Shown here in pieces: positions 47,237 through 55,202 of a stretch of DNA of 64,000 nt. The stretch's first letter is position 1, and each line of letters opens with the position of its first letter. A model generated the notes under the pieces. It was given only the letters and a program-made list of their open reading frames with translations, did no database searches and was not told where the DNA came from. A program made the position numbers and the translations under genes. The DNA is taken from NCBI RefSeq assembly GCF_000214725.1, contig NC_015574.1, positions 186,001 to 250,000 on the forward strand. Reading direction: 5' to 3'. This DNA is from Methanobacterium paludis. GTDB lineage: Archaea; Methanobacteriota; Methanobacteria; Methanobacteriales; Methanobacteriaceae.

Positions 47237-47866
47237 TTAAACCTCTTTATTTAGATTTAGTAATAACTCCTCAACATATACCTTTGCCTGGTTGAGGTTA
47301 CCATCCTTTAGAAGTTTTTCAACTGTTTTATCATTTAAAATTTTATATAAATATGATCTGCGATCTTTTTGGTCCTTCACTTTATCCTTGAGAAGTTTTC
47401 TGGTGAAATCTTGAAGTTCCAACTGTAAAATATCCTCATTTTTTATTACTTTTTGTATCTTTTTTCTTAACTGTTTTGCCATGAGGGGGCTTTTGCCGCC
47501 TGTGAATACGCATATTTGCACATCTTCTATGAAAAAAGATGTGGGCACGATCAAGTTACCCTTTTGTGGGTAATCAGCCCGGTTAACTAACTTATAATCA
47601 GCCAGATGTGCGATTTCTTCGTTTAAATTATGGTCTCCTGTTGCAATAACCACAAGGTCTGACCATTCAACCCATTTAGATGCATTGTCAATTGATTTTA
47701 ATGATGCTCCCAGATCGATGATTTCCTCTGAAGCAGTATTCCCCAGGATCACAACATGGGCCCCTGCTTTCAGGAATCTTTTGGCTCGTCTTTCCCCTAC
47801 TTCCCCTGCGCCTACTACTAAAACCTTTTTGTCACGCATTTCAAGGAAGAGGGGAGTCCAACCCAT
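47237..47866 (-). CDS. precorrin-2 dehydrogenase (siroheme synthase domain)
   Basis: A 209-residue stand-alone Met8/CysG-N-type protein that oxidises precorrin-2 to sirohydrochlorin, the branch point to siroheme and F430. The NAD site is KVLVVGAGEVGERRAKRFLKAG near 14-35, and NRADYPQKGNLIVPTSF near 95-111 and FTGGKSPLMAKQLRKKI near 118-135 are family blocks. GGAG lies before the ATG. The upstream gene ends one base away, so the cluster is co-translated. Confidence 0.93.
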   Translation of the reverse strand: MGWTPLFLEMRDKKVLVVGAGEVGERRAKRFLKAGAHVVILGNTASEEIIDLGASLKSIDNASKWVEWSDLVVIATGDHNLNEEIAHLADYKLVNRADYPQKGNLIVPTSFFIEDVQICVFTGGKSPLMAKQLRKKIQKVIKNEDILQLELQDFTRKLLKDKVKDQKDRRSYLYKILNDKTVEKLLKDGNLNQAKVYVEELLLNLNKEV

Positions 47867-47867
47867 T

Positions 47868-48344
47868 TTATGGCTCCAAATTTTTCATTCTAAGTAATTT
47901 AACCGCAGTTTTCACATCGTTACCACAGTCACTAAGAACTTTGGAAGCCTCTTCTTCCGGAACGTTAAATGTTTCAGAGAGCGCCTTAACACTTTCTTCT
48001 GTTGTTGATTCATGTTTTCCAACAAGTTCCTCTGAAAGCTCTTTTTTAAGCTGCATGTATTCGTCACTGCTCATATTTATTCTGCGCAGCACCATATCCC
48101 GTAAAGGACATGGTTTTGATGGCTTGCAGCACCATACCAGCGATCCGAAACATGTTCCTTCACCCTGGCCTAGTCTGGTTTTTTCTCCAAATTTTTCTTT
48201 TATCTCTATGTAATCTTGAGGTGTGAGATTGGCATCCTCTAATGCATAGATAATTGGACAGGGCTTTACGGGCGGACAGCAGAACGCTAAGGCTCTTTTA
48301 TCCCCTCCCCTGCATACGTGTGATGGTGAATCGTCCCATACCAT
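47868..48344 (-). CDS. methanogenesis marker 9-like cysteine-rich protein
   Basis: A 158-residue protein with two cysteine blocks, CRGGDKRALAFCCPPVKPCP (about 11-30) and GEGTCFGSLVWCCKPSKPCP (about 59-79). This repeat matches my memory of the methanogenesis marker 9 domain. It may bind a metal or iron-sulfur cluster. The C-terminal 45 residues (EEASKVLSDCGNDVKTAVKLLRM) look like a UBA-type helical bundle. The gene sits between atwA and precorrin-2 dehydrogenase with one-base gaps, tying it to methyl-CoM reductase activation or F430 supply. The family name is from recall, not search. Confidence 0.7.
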   Translation of the reverse strand: MVWDDSPSHVCRGGDKRALAFCCPPVKPCPIIYALEDANLTPQDYIEIKEKFGEKTRLGQGEGTCFGSLVWCCKPSKPCPLRDMVLRRINMSSDEYMQLKKELSEELVGKHESTTEESVKALSETFNVPEEEASKVLSDCGNDVKTAVKLLRMKNLEP

Positions 48345-48345
48345 T

Positions 48346-49941
48346 TTATTCCTCCTTAAGCATTTTCTTTTTTTCTGTGGGTGTTAGGTCTTGGATTATT
48401 GTTTTTGGGTTTCCTTGTTTTAGGATTTTTCCTCCGCGCATTAGGGCAGCTTTGTCGCATACGTCGAGTACGAAGTCCATGTCGTGTGATATGATTAGGA
48501 ATGTTTGGTTTAGTTCGTCTCGTGCTTTTATTATTGAGTCTGTGACTTGTACTCTTGTTATGGGGTCCATGGTTCCTGTGGGTTCGTCTAGGATTATTAT
48601 TTTGGGTTCTTTGATGAGGACTTGTGCTAGTGCTACTCTGTGTCTTTCTCCGCTGCTGAGTTCGTCTGGGTATTTGTTTAGTATGGTTGTGGCGTATGTT
48701 TCGTCGAATCCTACGGCTTTGAGGACGTATATGGCTTTCATTTTTGCGAATTCTGCGGGTAGTTCGAGGCTTATGGCTTCTGTGAGGTTTCCGAGCACGT
48801 TTCTGTGCGGGTAGAGGCTGTATTCTTGGTGGAGTATTCCTAGGTAGGGTTTGACTCTTCCTCTTCCGTATGGGCCTTTTTGTGTCATGTCTATCCAGGT
48901 TTCTCCTAGTTTGACTTGGATGTTGCCTGTGCTGGGTTCTGTTAGGCCGTAGAGTATTCGTGATAGTGTTGTTTTTCCTGCGCCGCTGAGGCCTACGACT
49001 CCGAATATTTCGCTTTCATCTACTGTTAGGTTTATTCCGTCAACTGCTTTGACTACTCCTCTTTCTATGGAGTAGTAATGTTTTTTCACGTTTTCCATTT
49101 TTATTATGGGTCCGCCTGTTTTGAAGACTTCTCCTTTTTCTGGTAGGGGTACTTGTTGTAGGAATTTTTTCACGATTTTGGTGGGGTTGCCTTGTTCGAT
49201 TATTTCTCCTTTTTCGAGCCATATTACTTGGTCTGATAGTTTTTTCATGACTTCTGGCCAGTGGGAGGATATGATCATTGTTTTGCCTTTGTTTTTCACT
49301 CCGTCGAGCAGTGCTTCATGTATTAGTTCTGCTGTTTTGGGGTCGAGTGTTCCTGTGGGTTCGTCTGCTAGGAATATCATGGGTTTCTTTGGCCATTTGT
49401 CTGGCGAGCACGACTCTTGTTTTTCCCCTCCGCTGAGGTCTCTTGCTATGTGGGTTATTCTGTGGGTCATTTGAGCCATTTCCAGAAGGTCTATGGCTAT
49501 TGAGATGCTTTCTTCCTCATCATGGTCGTGAATTGCTTTTAGAACGTTGTCTATGACTGTATCGTCCTCGTAGAGGGCGAAGGTTCTTTGGAGCATTATT
49601 GAGATTCTTCTTTTGATGGCTGCAAACAGTATTCGGTCGCAGTTCCAGAAATCAACACTCATTGCCTGGAATTCACATCCGCAGCTGCATTTTTGCCCGG
49701 CTTGTGATGGTGTTTCAACTCGGATACAATCAGGACAAAAGGCTATGTTGTAGATTATTTGACCTTGGTCTGGCTTGTAATCCTTCATTCCTCTGAGCAT
49801 TTGTATAAGAACTGATTTACCCGCACCACTTCTTCCAAGAATACCTAAAACAGTACCCTCATCTATGGTCATACTAACATTCTTTAAAACATCCACACCT
49901 TTAAAAGTCTTAGTAACGTTCCTAACCTCTATAAAAGACAA
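48346..49941 (-). CDS. atwA: methyl-CoM reductase component A2 (AtwA)
   Basis: A double ABC ATPase of about 531 residues that takes part in ATP-dependent reductive activation of methyl-coenzyme M reductase. Domain 1 has Walker A GRSGAGKS (about 37-44), a Cys-rich insert (FCPDC, then CSCGC, about 69-89) that should bind a metal, and Walker B MIFLADEPTG. Domain 2 has GLSGAGKT, LSSGERHRVALAQVL and IIILDEPTGTMDP. After the first signature LSGGEKQ, 11 residues (about 176-186) read ESCSPDKWPKK where RVVLARQMAKE is expected, explained by a one-base loss and a one-base gain (49384-49418). Codon use changes at about 49620. The TTG start 49941 follows GGTGG; a GTG at 49950 is in frame. Confidence 0.9.
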   Translation of the reverse strand: MSFIEVRNVTKTFKGVDVLKNVSMTIDEGTVLGILGRSGAGKSVLIQMLRGMKDYKPDQGQIIYNIAFCPDCIRVETPSQAGQKCSCGCEFQAMSVDFWNCDRILFAAIKRRISIMLQRTFALYEDDTVIDNVLKAIHDHDEEESISIAIDLLEMAQMTHRITHIARDLSGGEKQESCSPDKWPKKPMIFLADEPTGTLDPKTAELIHEALLDGVKNKGKTMIISSHWPEVMKKLSDQVIWLEKGEIIEQGNPTKIVKKFLQQVPLPEKGEVFKTGGPIIKMENVKKHYYSIERGVVKAVDGINLTVDESEIFGVVGLSGAGKTTLSRILYGLTEPSTGNIQVKLGETWIDMTQKGPYGRGRVKPYLGILHQEYSLYPHRNVLGNLTEAISLELPAEFAKMKAIYVLKAVGFDETYATTILNKYPDELSSGERHRVALAQVLIKEPKIIILDEPTGTMDPITRVQVTDSIIKARDELNQTFLIISHDMDFVLDVCDKAALMRGGKILKQGNPKTIIQDLTPTEKKKMLKEE

Positions 49942-50093
49942 TGCAACCACCTTTTTTTTTGAGTTTGCAAAACATTAATTAATTTGTTATTCAATTAAAT
50001 TGAATTAATTATTAATATTTTTATTTTAACACATTTTTTATAATTAAATGATCGTTGATTTAAATGATATTGAGATCTTATGAAATTTGAGAA

Positions 50094-50828
50094 TTATACA
50101 CGGGCAAGATCAAATGGAAGTTCCCCTCCTATGGCAGCCCGTGCAATTGATATTCCATCTGCACCAGCATCAACCATTTTTCTGGCGGATTTCAAATCTC
50201 TTATTGAATTGTTCCCTATTAAAAATATATCTGTATTTTTTTTAATTGATCTTATTAAGTTGTAATCTGCACAAGTATATCCTGGTTTCATGGCGTCAAT
50301 ATGTAGATAGTTTGCACCTGCATTGTTAACAGCCTCTGCAACTGCAAAATCGTCCACTCCCGGAACGTTAGCCCGTACTTTTACAGAAACTTTACTCCCT
50401 GAGTTTTTTACAACTTCTTCTATGAAATCGCCCAATTTAGTAAGGTTTTGGAGAAGTGCTTGGCCGCATCCGGCATCTACAAGTTCTGATTGCCTACAAT
50501 GGGTGTTTATTTCAACCACATCTACACCATCGAGTTTTGAAACGGTTATTATAGGTTCTGGAGAGGTTGCCCTGAGGTTAACTGAAACTTTTCCTTTCCA
50601 CGGGTTTTGAGATCTGACTATGTTAACCTGACTTTTTATGTTGGACAAAACATTTTCTTCTGCAACCTCAAATTCAGGTCTTCCACGTGCAATTATTTTA
50701 CAACCCGCTTCTATGGATGGTTTATCTATGTTGTACCCTCCAAGGGTAACCATATCAAATCCGAATGATGACATTTTCCTACAGAAGTTTCCGTTGGTTA
50801 TGCCCGCCATAGGCGCTAAAACTTCAAT
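50094..50828 (-). CDS. tRNA-dihydrouridine synthase-like TIM-barrel protein
   Basis: A flavin-binding TIM-barrel protein of about 245 residues, related to Dus and dihydroorotate dehydrogenase. It has APMAGITNGNFC at the N-terminus, VSVNLRATSPEP, VVEINTHCRQSELVDAGCGQALL (the NxxCR-like loop), KVSVKVRAN and DGISIARAAIGG at the phosphate site. It is shorter than true Dus and lacks the tRNA-binding helical domain, so the substrate is uncertain. The first ATG (50810) falls inside the conserved APMAG motif. GGTGG and an in-frame ATT at 50828 suggest an unusual ATT start, used here. It lies upstream of atwA on the same strand. Confidence 0.72.
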   Translation of the reverse strand: MEVLAPMAGITNGNFCRKMSSFGFDMVTLGGYNIDKPSIEAGCKIIARGRPEFEVAEENVLSNIKSQVNIVRSQNPWKGKVSVNLRATSPEPIITVSKLDGVDVVEINTHCRQSELVDAGCGQALLQNLTKLGDFIEEVVKNSGSKVSVKVRANVPGVDDFAVAEAVNNAGANYLHIDAMKPGYTCADYNLIRSIKKNTDIFLIGNNSIRDLKSARKMVDAGADGISIARAAIGGELPFDLARV

Positions 50829-51075
50829 AAAACCACCTAATGAAAATAATAATTGGATTTATTAATCATTTATGAGATTCCTAATTTTTTAGAAATTTTA
50901 ATTTATCTTTAATCCATTAATTAATTTAAGAAATTCAAGTTTGATGTCAATTTTTAATAATTGAGTTTATTAATTTTACATTTTTTTTAAACAACTAAAA
51001 ATTATGGAAACTAGGAATCAGTTATAGATAATTATTAGATTTTCCTTTACTATTACTATCAAATTCTATTCACTT

Positions 51076-51837
51076 TCAATCTTTATTCTTCATCACGTGA
51101 ACCAGATTGTAGGTGAATCCACCTCTTATCTCTTCGAGGGCAAGATCAGCAAGGTTTGCTGCTTTTTCAGCAGTTGGGGCCTTTCCAACACCTGCTTTGA
51201 GTGATATGTTTATTTCATCCTTAATTTCCTCAATTATTTTGAGGATTCCCTCAGGGTCCAAGCCATTACATGGTGACATGAAGTTGTCTCCGCCTATGAA
51301 GAATAAAAGAGATCCTTTTTTGATTAATTTTTTCATTAGAAAGTGTTGAACTCGGTTCACAATAAAATTAGTATCGTATGCAGGAATTATATCTGTGAGA
51401 GTGTCCGTGATGCCGTTTATGTCTATATGGGCTATCTGTACGAAGCTGTCTTCCTTTTTTGTCATGCTGTCTATTGCAAGTATTTCTTTCCTTTCCTCTG
51501 ATTGTGCTCCTCCATAGTTTTGAAGGGCATTTGTGGCAATTTTCTGTGCTTCGTATGGTGTTTCTGCAGCACCAACTCCCATACTTACTGTTATGGGGTA
51601 TCTGTTTCCTATGGACTTTTGAATTCTGCGATGGTCATCCAGATCGACGCCGTTTGTGACTGCGAGCATATTGTCGAAGCGAGTGAAGAACACAAGGCCT
51701 CCTTTAGCTGCGAATTGTCTCTGAAGATCTGCGTAGAGCTCCGACTGTAAAATCTGAAGATCTGCTTCGGCCCTTGGTGTGGGGGTCACGGTCCATGGAC
51801 CATAATTATCGATCTGAATTAATGTCATTTGAATCAT
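51076..51837 (-). CDS. arfA: GTP cyclohydrolase III (ArfA)
   Basis: A 253-residue archaeal GTP cyclohydrolase that opens GTP to 2-amino-5-formylamino-6-ribosylaminopyrimidinone phosphate, the first step to riboflavin and the FO part of F420. It is a tandem of two cyclase-like ferredoxin folds. The first has TRFDNMLAVTNG and ITVSMGVGAAETPYEAQ; the second has IGGDNFMSPCNG and SLKAGVGKAPTAEKAANLA. Start and length match the Methanocaldococcus enzyme. The ATG overlaps the cofD stop (ATGA), coupling chromophore and phospholactate-transfer steps. Confidence 0.95.
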   Translation of the reverse strand: MIQMTLIQIDNYGPWTVTPTPRAEADLQILQSELYADLQRQFAAKGGLVFFTRFDNMLAVTNGVDLDDHRRIQKSIGNRYPITVSMGVGAAETPYEAQKIATNALQNYGGAQSEERKEILAIDSMTKKEDSFVQIAHIDINGITDTLTDIIPAYDTNFIVNRVQHFLMKKLIKKGSLLFFIGGDNFMSPCNGLDPEGILKIIEEIKDEINISLKAGVGKAPTAEKAANLADLALEEIRGGFTYNLVHVMKNKD

Positions 51838-52739
51838 AAAATTTCACCCAAAATACTTCTGGCTAACATCATTTTATCTCCGATGTTTTTCATGTTGGTG
51901 TTTGTTACAACAACATCCGATATTAGTTTTTCTATTTCTTTTTTGTAAACACGATCCTCAGTATCTACTATAAATTTGTCTAAGAATTCTTGATACATGG
52001 CCGCAACACCTCTACAAGATACCTCATGCCCTAAAGCTCTCATGAACTTTGCAGCTGGGCCGCTAACAGGAGTTCCACCAATTATGGGCGAAACTGCAGT
52101 AACATAAGATTTTTTAAGGGCATCTGAAACGCCTTCCATGGATATTATGGGTCCTATTGATGTCACAGGGTTTGAAGGTCCAATGACCACCAAATCTGCT
52201 TCTTCAATGGATTCAATAACTCCATGTGCAGGTTTAACGCTGTTGTACTCAAGATCAAGAACCTCAGGTTCTCCACGTCTCTCAATGAGAAACTTGTGGA
52301 ACTCCATATCCCCCTCATCTGTTTTTATCTTTAAGTGAGATTCTTCATCGCTCATGGGTATTACGTGGGATTCAACACCCAGGGACTTCCTCTGGATGTT
52401 AACAACCTTCGAAAGAGGATACTGTTCCATGAGCATGGTTTTTTGTATCTTTGTGGCCCTGTCCCTATCTCCAATTTTAAGGGTTTCAGGGCAGTTAATC
52501 TCCTTTAAAGTTTCATGTGTTATAAAGGTATCATTGTCAATACCGTACCATGTTTTTTCGTTGATGATCTCTGCAAGGGTGTACATAACGGTGTCAACAT
52601 CTGCTGCAACGTAAACACCAGAGAAATAGGAGTTTTCAAGGGTGTTAACAACGATGTTAATATCTTTAGGGTCAATTAACTTGACAATCCCTTGAATAAG
52701 TTTTGGTGTCCCTGTTCCGCCTGAAAGTATGGTTATCAT
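51834..52739 (-). CDS. cofD: 2-phospho-L-lactate transferase (CofD)
   Basis: A 301-residue transferase that moves lactyl-phosphate from its guanylyl-activated donor to FO, giving F420-0. The N-terminal ITILSGGTGTPKLIQG loop, the DNDTFITHE segment near 93 and VVIGPSNPVTSIGPI near 180 are family hallmarks. It is the first gene of a two-gene unit with arfA. Four TGTTTGA copies lie 136-216 bases upstream, between it and cofE. Confidence 0.96.
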   Translation of the reverse strand: MITILSGGTGTPKLIQGIVKLIDPKDINIVVNTLENSYFSGVYVAADVDTVMYTLAEIINEKTWYGIDNDTFITHETLKEINCPETLKIGDRDRATKIQKTMLMEQYPLSKVVNIQRKSLGVESHVIPMSDEESHLKIKTDEGDMEFHKFLIERRGEPEVLDLEYNSVKPAHGVIESIEEADLVVIGPSNPVTSIGPIISMEGVSDALKKSYVTAVSPIIGGTPVSGPAAKFMRALGHEVSCRGVAAMYQEFLDKFIVDTEDRVYKKEIEKLISDVVVTNTNMKNIGDKMMLARSILGEIL

Positions 52740-52980
52740 ATTTGTTCTTGCCTGTGTTTGGTTAAATTCTATTTAATATTTAAAATATGTGGTTTTACGT
52801 GGGTATTCTAATTTTACGTTTTTATTATAACCTAAATTTATCTAATGTTTTCCTGTTTAAGAAATTTTTGAATATCAAACATTTCTTTTCAAACACTTCT
52901 ATTTTTACAATTTTCATACATTTCTCAAACACAGTATCCTGTGTTGTTTCAAACACAATAAAGTTTAGAAGTACACGATC
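52740..52980 (-). promoter_or_regulatory. cofD upstream region with four TGTTTGA copies and a hairpin
   Basis: On the plus strand TCAAACA occurs at 52875-52881, 52889-52895, 52925-52931 and 52949-52955; read with cofD this is TGTTTGA four times in 81 bases. A seven-base inverted repeat, AACACAG (52928-52934) / CTGTGTT (52939-52945), overlaps one copy. The cluster lies after the cofE stop and before cofD. It could be a regulator-binding array or part of a cofE terminator. Confidence 0.4.
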
Positions 52981-53742
52981 TCATCTAAAAACATCGTATT
53001 TTTTAGGTCTTAACAATGATTTAGCAGTTGAAGAATCAGTTTTTAATTTTTTAAAGTATTCTATGCCTCTAATTATAACTACAGGTATTCCTTCATTGGC
53101 CTGTCCCATTATAATGGATGCTGCTGAAGCTAATTCATCTGCTACGGCTATACTGGTGGTTTCAAGCTCCCTTCCATAAAGATCATTTTCTCCACGTCTG
53201 TCCCACAGTGCTTCCATACCGGATATTCCAATAGCAGTTCCTACTGCACCTTCTCTAAAAGCCCTTCCCTGTGTATCTGATATTATAATTGCAATCTCTG
53301 ATCCTGCAGCATTTTCTAGTTTTATCCTTATATCTGAGGCACTTTTGTCCGGATCAACTGGCATTGGTGTTGCAAGTCCACCGTCCACATTAGACTCATC
53401 TATGCCCGCATTAGCACATACAAAACCGTGTTTTGTTTCAGATATTATAAAATCCGGCCCAACTTTTATTATTTCATTTGATTCCTGGATTATGGCTTCA
53501 ACAATCTCAGGTTTTTTTCCAGTTTTCTTGGAAAGTTCAAATGCCAGTTTACTTGGTGTTATACTGTTAAGATCGATTATAGTTCCCTCTGATTTTGATA
53601 CTGCAGTCTCTGCTATAACGAAGATATCTCCGTCAAGGATTTCTATACCCTCTAAATCCATGGAATCTAATATGATCCTTGCAATATCGTCATTTTCTTT
53701 TATTAATGGTATTTTTCTGAGCCCAATGAGTTTTACGTCCAT
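52981..53742 (-). CDS. cofE: F420-0:gamma-glutamyl ligase (CofE)
   Basis: A 253-residue GTP-dependent ligase that adds gamma-linked glutamates to F420-0. It shows IGLRKIPLIKENDDIA at the N-terminus, FVIAETAVSKSEGTII near 45-60, GFVCANAGIDESNV near 105-118, IIISDTQGRAFREGAVGTAIGISG near 153-176 and DELASAASIIMGQANEG near 205. GGTG precedes the ATG. It lies 241 bases upstream of cofD on the same strand; with arfA it makes a compact F420 locus. Confidence 0.95.
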   Translation of the reverse strand: MDVKLIGLRKIPLIKENDDIARIILDSMDLEGIEILDGDIFVIAETAVSKSEGTIIDLNSITPSKLAFELSKKTGKKPEIVEAIIQESNEIIKVGPDFIISETKHGFVCANAGIDESNVDGGLATPMPVDPDKSASDIRIKLENAAGSEIAIIISDTQGRAFREGAVGTAIGISGMEALWDRRGENDLYGRELETTSIAVADELASAASIIMGQANEGIPVVIIRGIEYFKKLKTDSSTAKSLLRPKKYDVFR

Positions 53743-53952
53743 ATTAACACCAATTTAGTTGATTCCTTTTGTTTTTCTCTTATTTATTTCATTTAAATAA
53801 AGTATTAGGGTTTAAAAACATTTTTTTTAATTCATTTAAATATCTCTTTATTAGATTGAAGACCAATTAAATTTATTTTCGCATCTCAAGTGAATTTGGG
53901 ATAAAAATTGGATAAAAAAAAGTTTAGATTGAATTTAATCTAGATTTTTAAT

Positions 53953-54564
53953 TTAAATTGAACTTATGTCCCATTTTTTTCCATTTGGACTACCAAAAGC
54001 GGCTGCTGATGTCACAGGATTGGTGAACTCTACAAATTTACCACCATCTATTATGAATTGTGCTGCACTGGCAGCAGTATCTGCCGTAAATTTCACATAA
54101 GCTGGTTTTGTTTGTTCGTAAGTTGATATGTAGGCTGCTTTTCCTTCTTCCACTTTTTCAACGATTAAACCTTTGTGAGTCACAATTCCAATGTATGTGC
54201 CTTCGCGGGGTGATACTACGCCAGCTATACGGGGGGTGTTGTAATCGTCCTTTTCGTAGTCCATTGAAAGTAAGGATAATGCTATTGAATCTCGTACGTT
54301 CATGCCTAAATCTATTTTATCTGCTATAACATCGGTGTGAGCACCGTTTGATACCACGGCAACGTCGTCAACTATTCTTATGCAGTTGTACGTTATGTAG
54401 GGGTTTTCAAACACATCTTTCTCATTTCCTTCTGTGGGCACAATTGAAACCCTGTTTTCGAAGGATCTTGCTATCCTATTTGGAAAAGAACGGCTTGAAA
54501 CCCTGTACGAAACAAATTTCCCTTTTTCAGTATTTCCGACGGCTAATATTCTCCCTAGATACAT
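53953..54564 (-). CDS. purO: IMP cyclohydrolase, archaeal type
   Basis: The 203-residue PurO enzyme that closes the FAICAR ring to IMP, the last purine step in many euryarchaea that lack bacterial PurH cyclohydrolase. The sequence follows the family throughout: YLGRILAVGNTEKGKFVSYRVSSRSFPNR at the start, YNCIRIVDDVAVVSNGAHTDVI near 60-80 and YNTPRIAGVV near 108. GGTGATTAT precedes the ATG. It stands alone, 210 bases upstream of the cofE region boundary. Confidence 0.95.
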   Translation of the reverse strand: MYLGRILAVGNTEKGKFVSYRVSSRSFPNRIARSFENRVSIVPTEGNEKDVFENPYITYNCIRIVDDVAVVSNGAHTDVIADKIDLGMNVRDSIALSLLSMDYEKDDYNTPRIAGVVSPREGTYIGIVTHKGLIVEKVEEGKAAYISTYEQTKPAYVKFTADTAASAAQFIIDGGKFVEFTNPVTSAAAFGSPNGKKWDISSI

Positions 54565-54709
54565 ATAATCACCTTTTTCATTTAATGATCTAATATTTAC
54601 TTGGGGTTTGGTTTTATGTGATCTAAACGATCCATTTTGATTTATTCAAGATCTAAAAAATTCAAGATCTAAAAAAATTTAAACTTTTTTTATTCATTTA
54701 TTGATGGTT

Positions 54710-55108
54710 TCAAGAGCTTGGAGTTGTTACAGCCTCTTCAGGAGACATTCCAGTTGGTGTTGTAATGATGATTGCGCCCTCTTTTGATTTTATCACGATC
54801 TCCCCTTCGTCTATAACGTCTGTGTGTACTGCAATTGCCCCATTTTTAATATCCTGTGACATATCCACTCCATTTACTGTAACATTTTTGAGACCAGCAA
54901 CAGGAATAAGGTAGTATTCTGAGGTTCCGCTGGTTTGTGATACTTCAGGTTTGCCGGAGGTGGTGCTGGTTTGGGTGGCGGCCTGAAAACTGCTTGTCAC
55001 CATTAAAAATATGAGGATTGTAAAAATAACATCTATGAGTGGAACTAAATTAACCTGAGCTTTGTTGCGTCTTAATCTGTTCTTGTATCTTTTTGTATCC
55101 AATGGCAT
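54710..55108 (-). CDS. ExbD/TolR-family biopolymer transport protein
   Basis: A 132-residue protein with one membrane segment (about 21-43). It carries the proton-path Asp in VNLVPLIDVIFTILIFLMVTSSF, the ExbD/TolR signature. A Thr/Ser-rich linker and a small extracytoplasmic domain follow. With the MotA/ExbB-type protein upstream it should form an ion-driven stator-like complex. No TonB or TolA is seen and this organism has no outer membrane, so the work done is unknown. GGAGTT precedes the ATG. Confidence 0.88.
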   Translation of the reverse strand: MPLDTKRYKNRLRRNKAQVNLVPLIDVIFTILIFLMVTSSFQAATQTSTTSGKPEVSQTSGTSEYYLIPVAGLKNVTVNGVDMSQDIKNGAIAVHTDVIDEGEIVIKSKEGAIIITTPTGMSPEEAVTTPSS

Positions 55109-55202
55109 TTGGAATAACTCCTAGTAAACATTACTGCTATACATTACTGCTATGATTATTGGAATATTAAGATTTATTCAAGGTTTAAATCGCTAAAATA
55201 AA

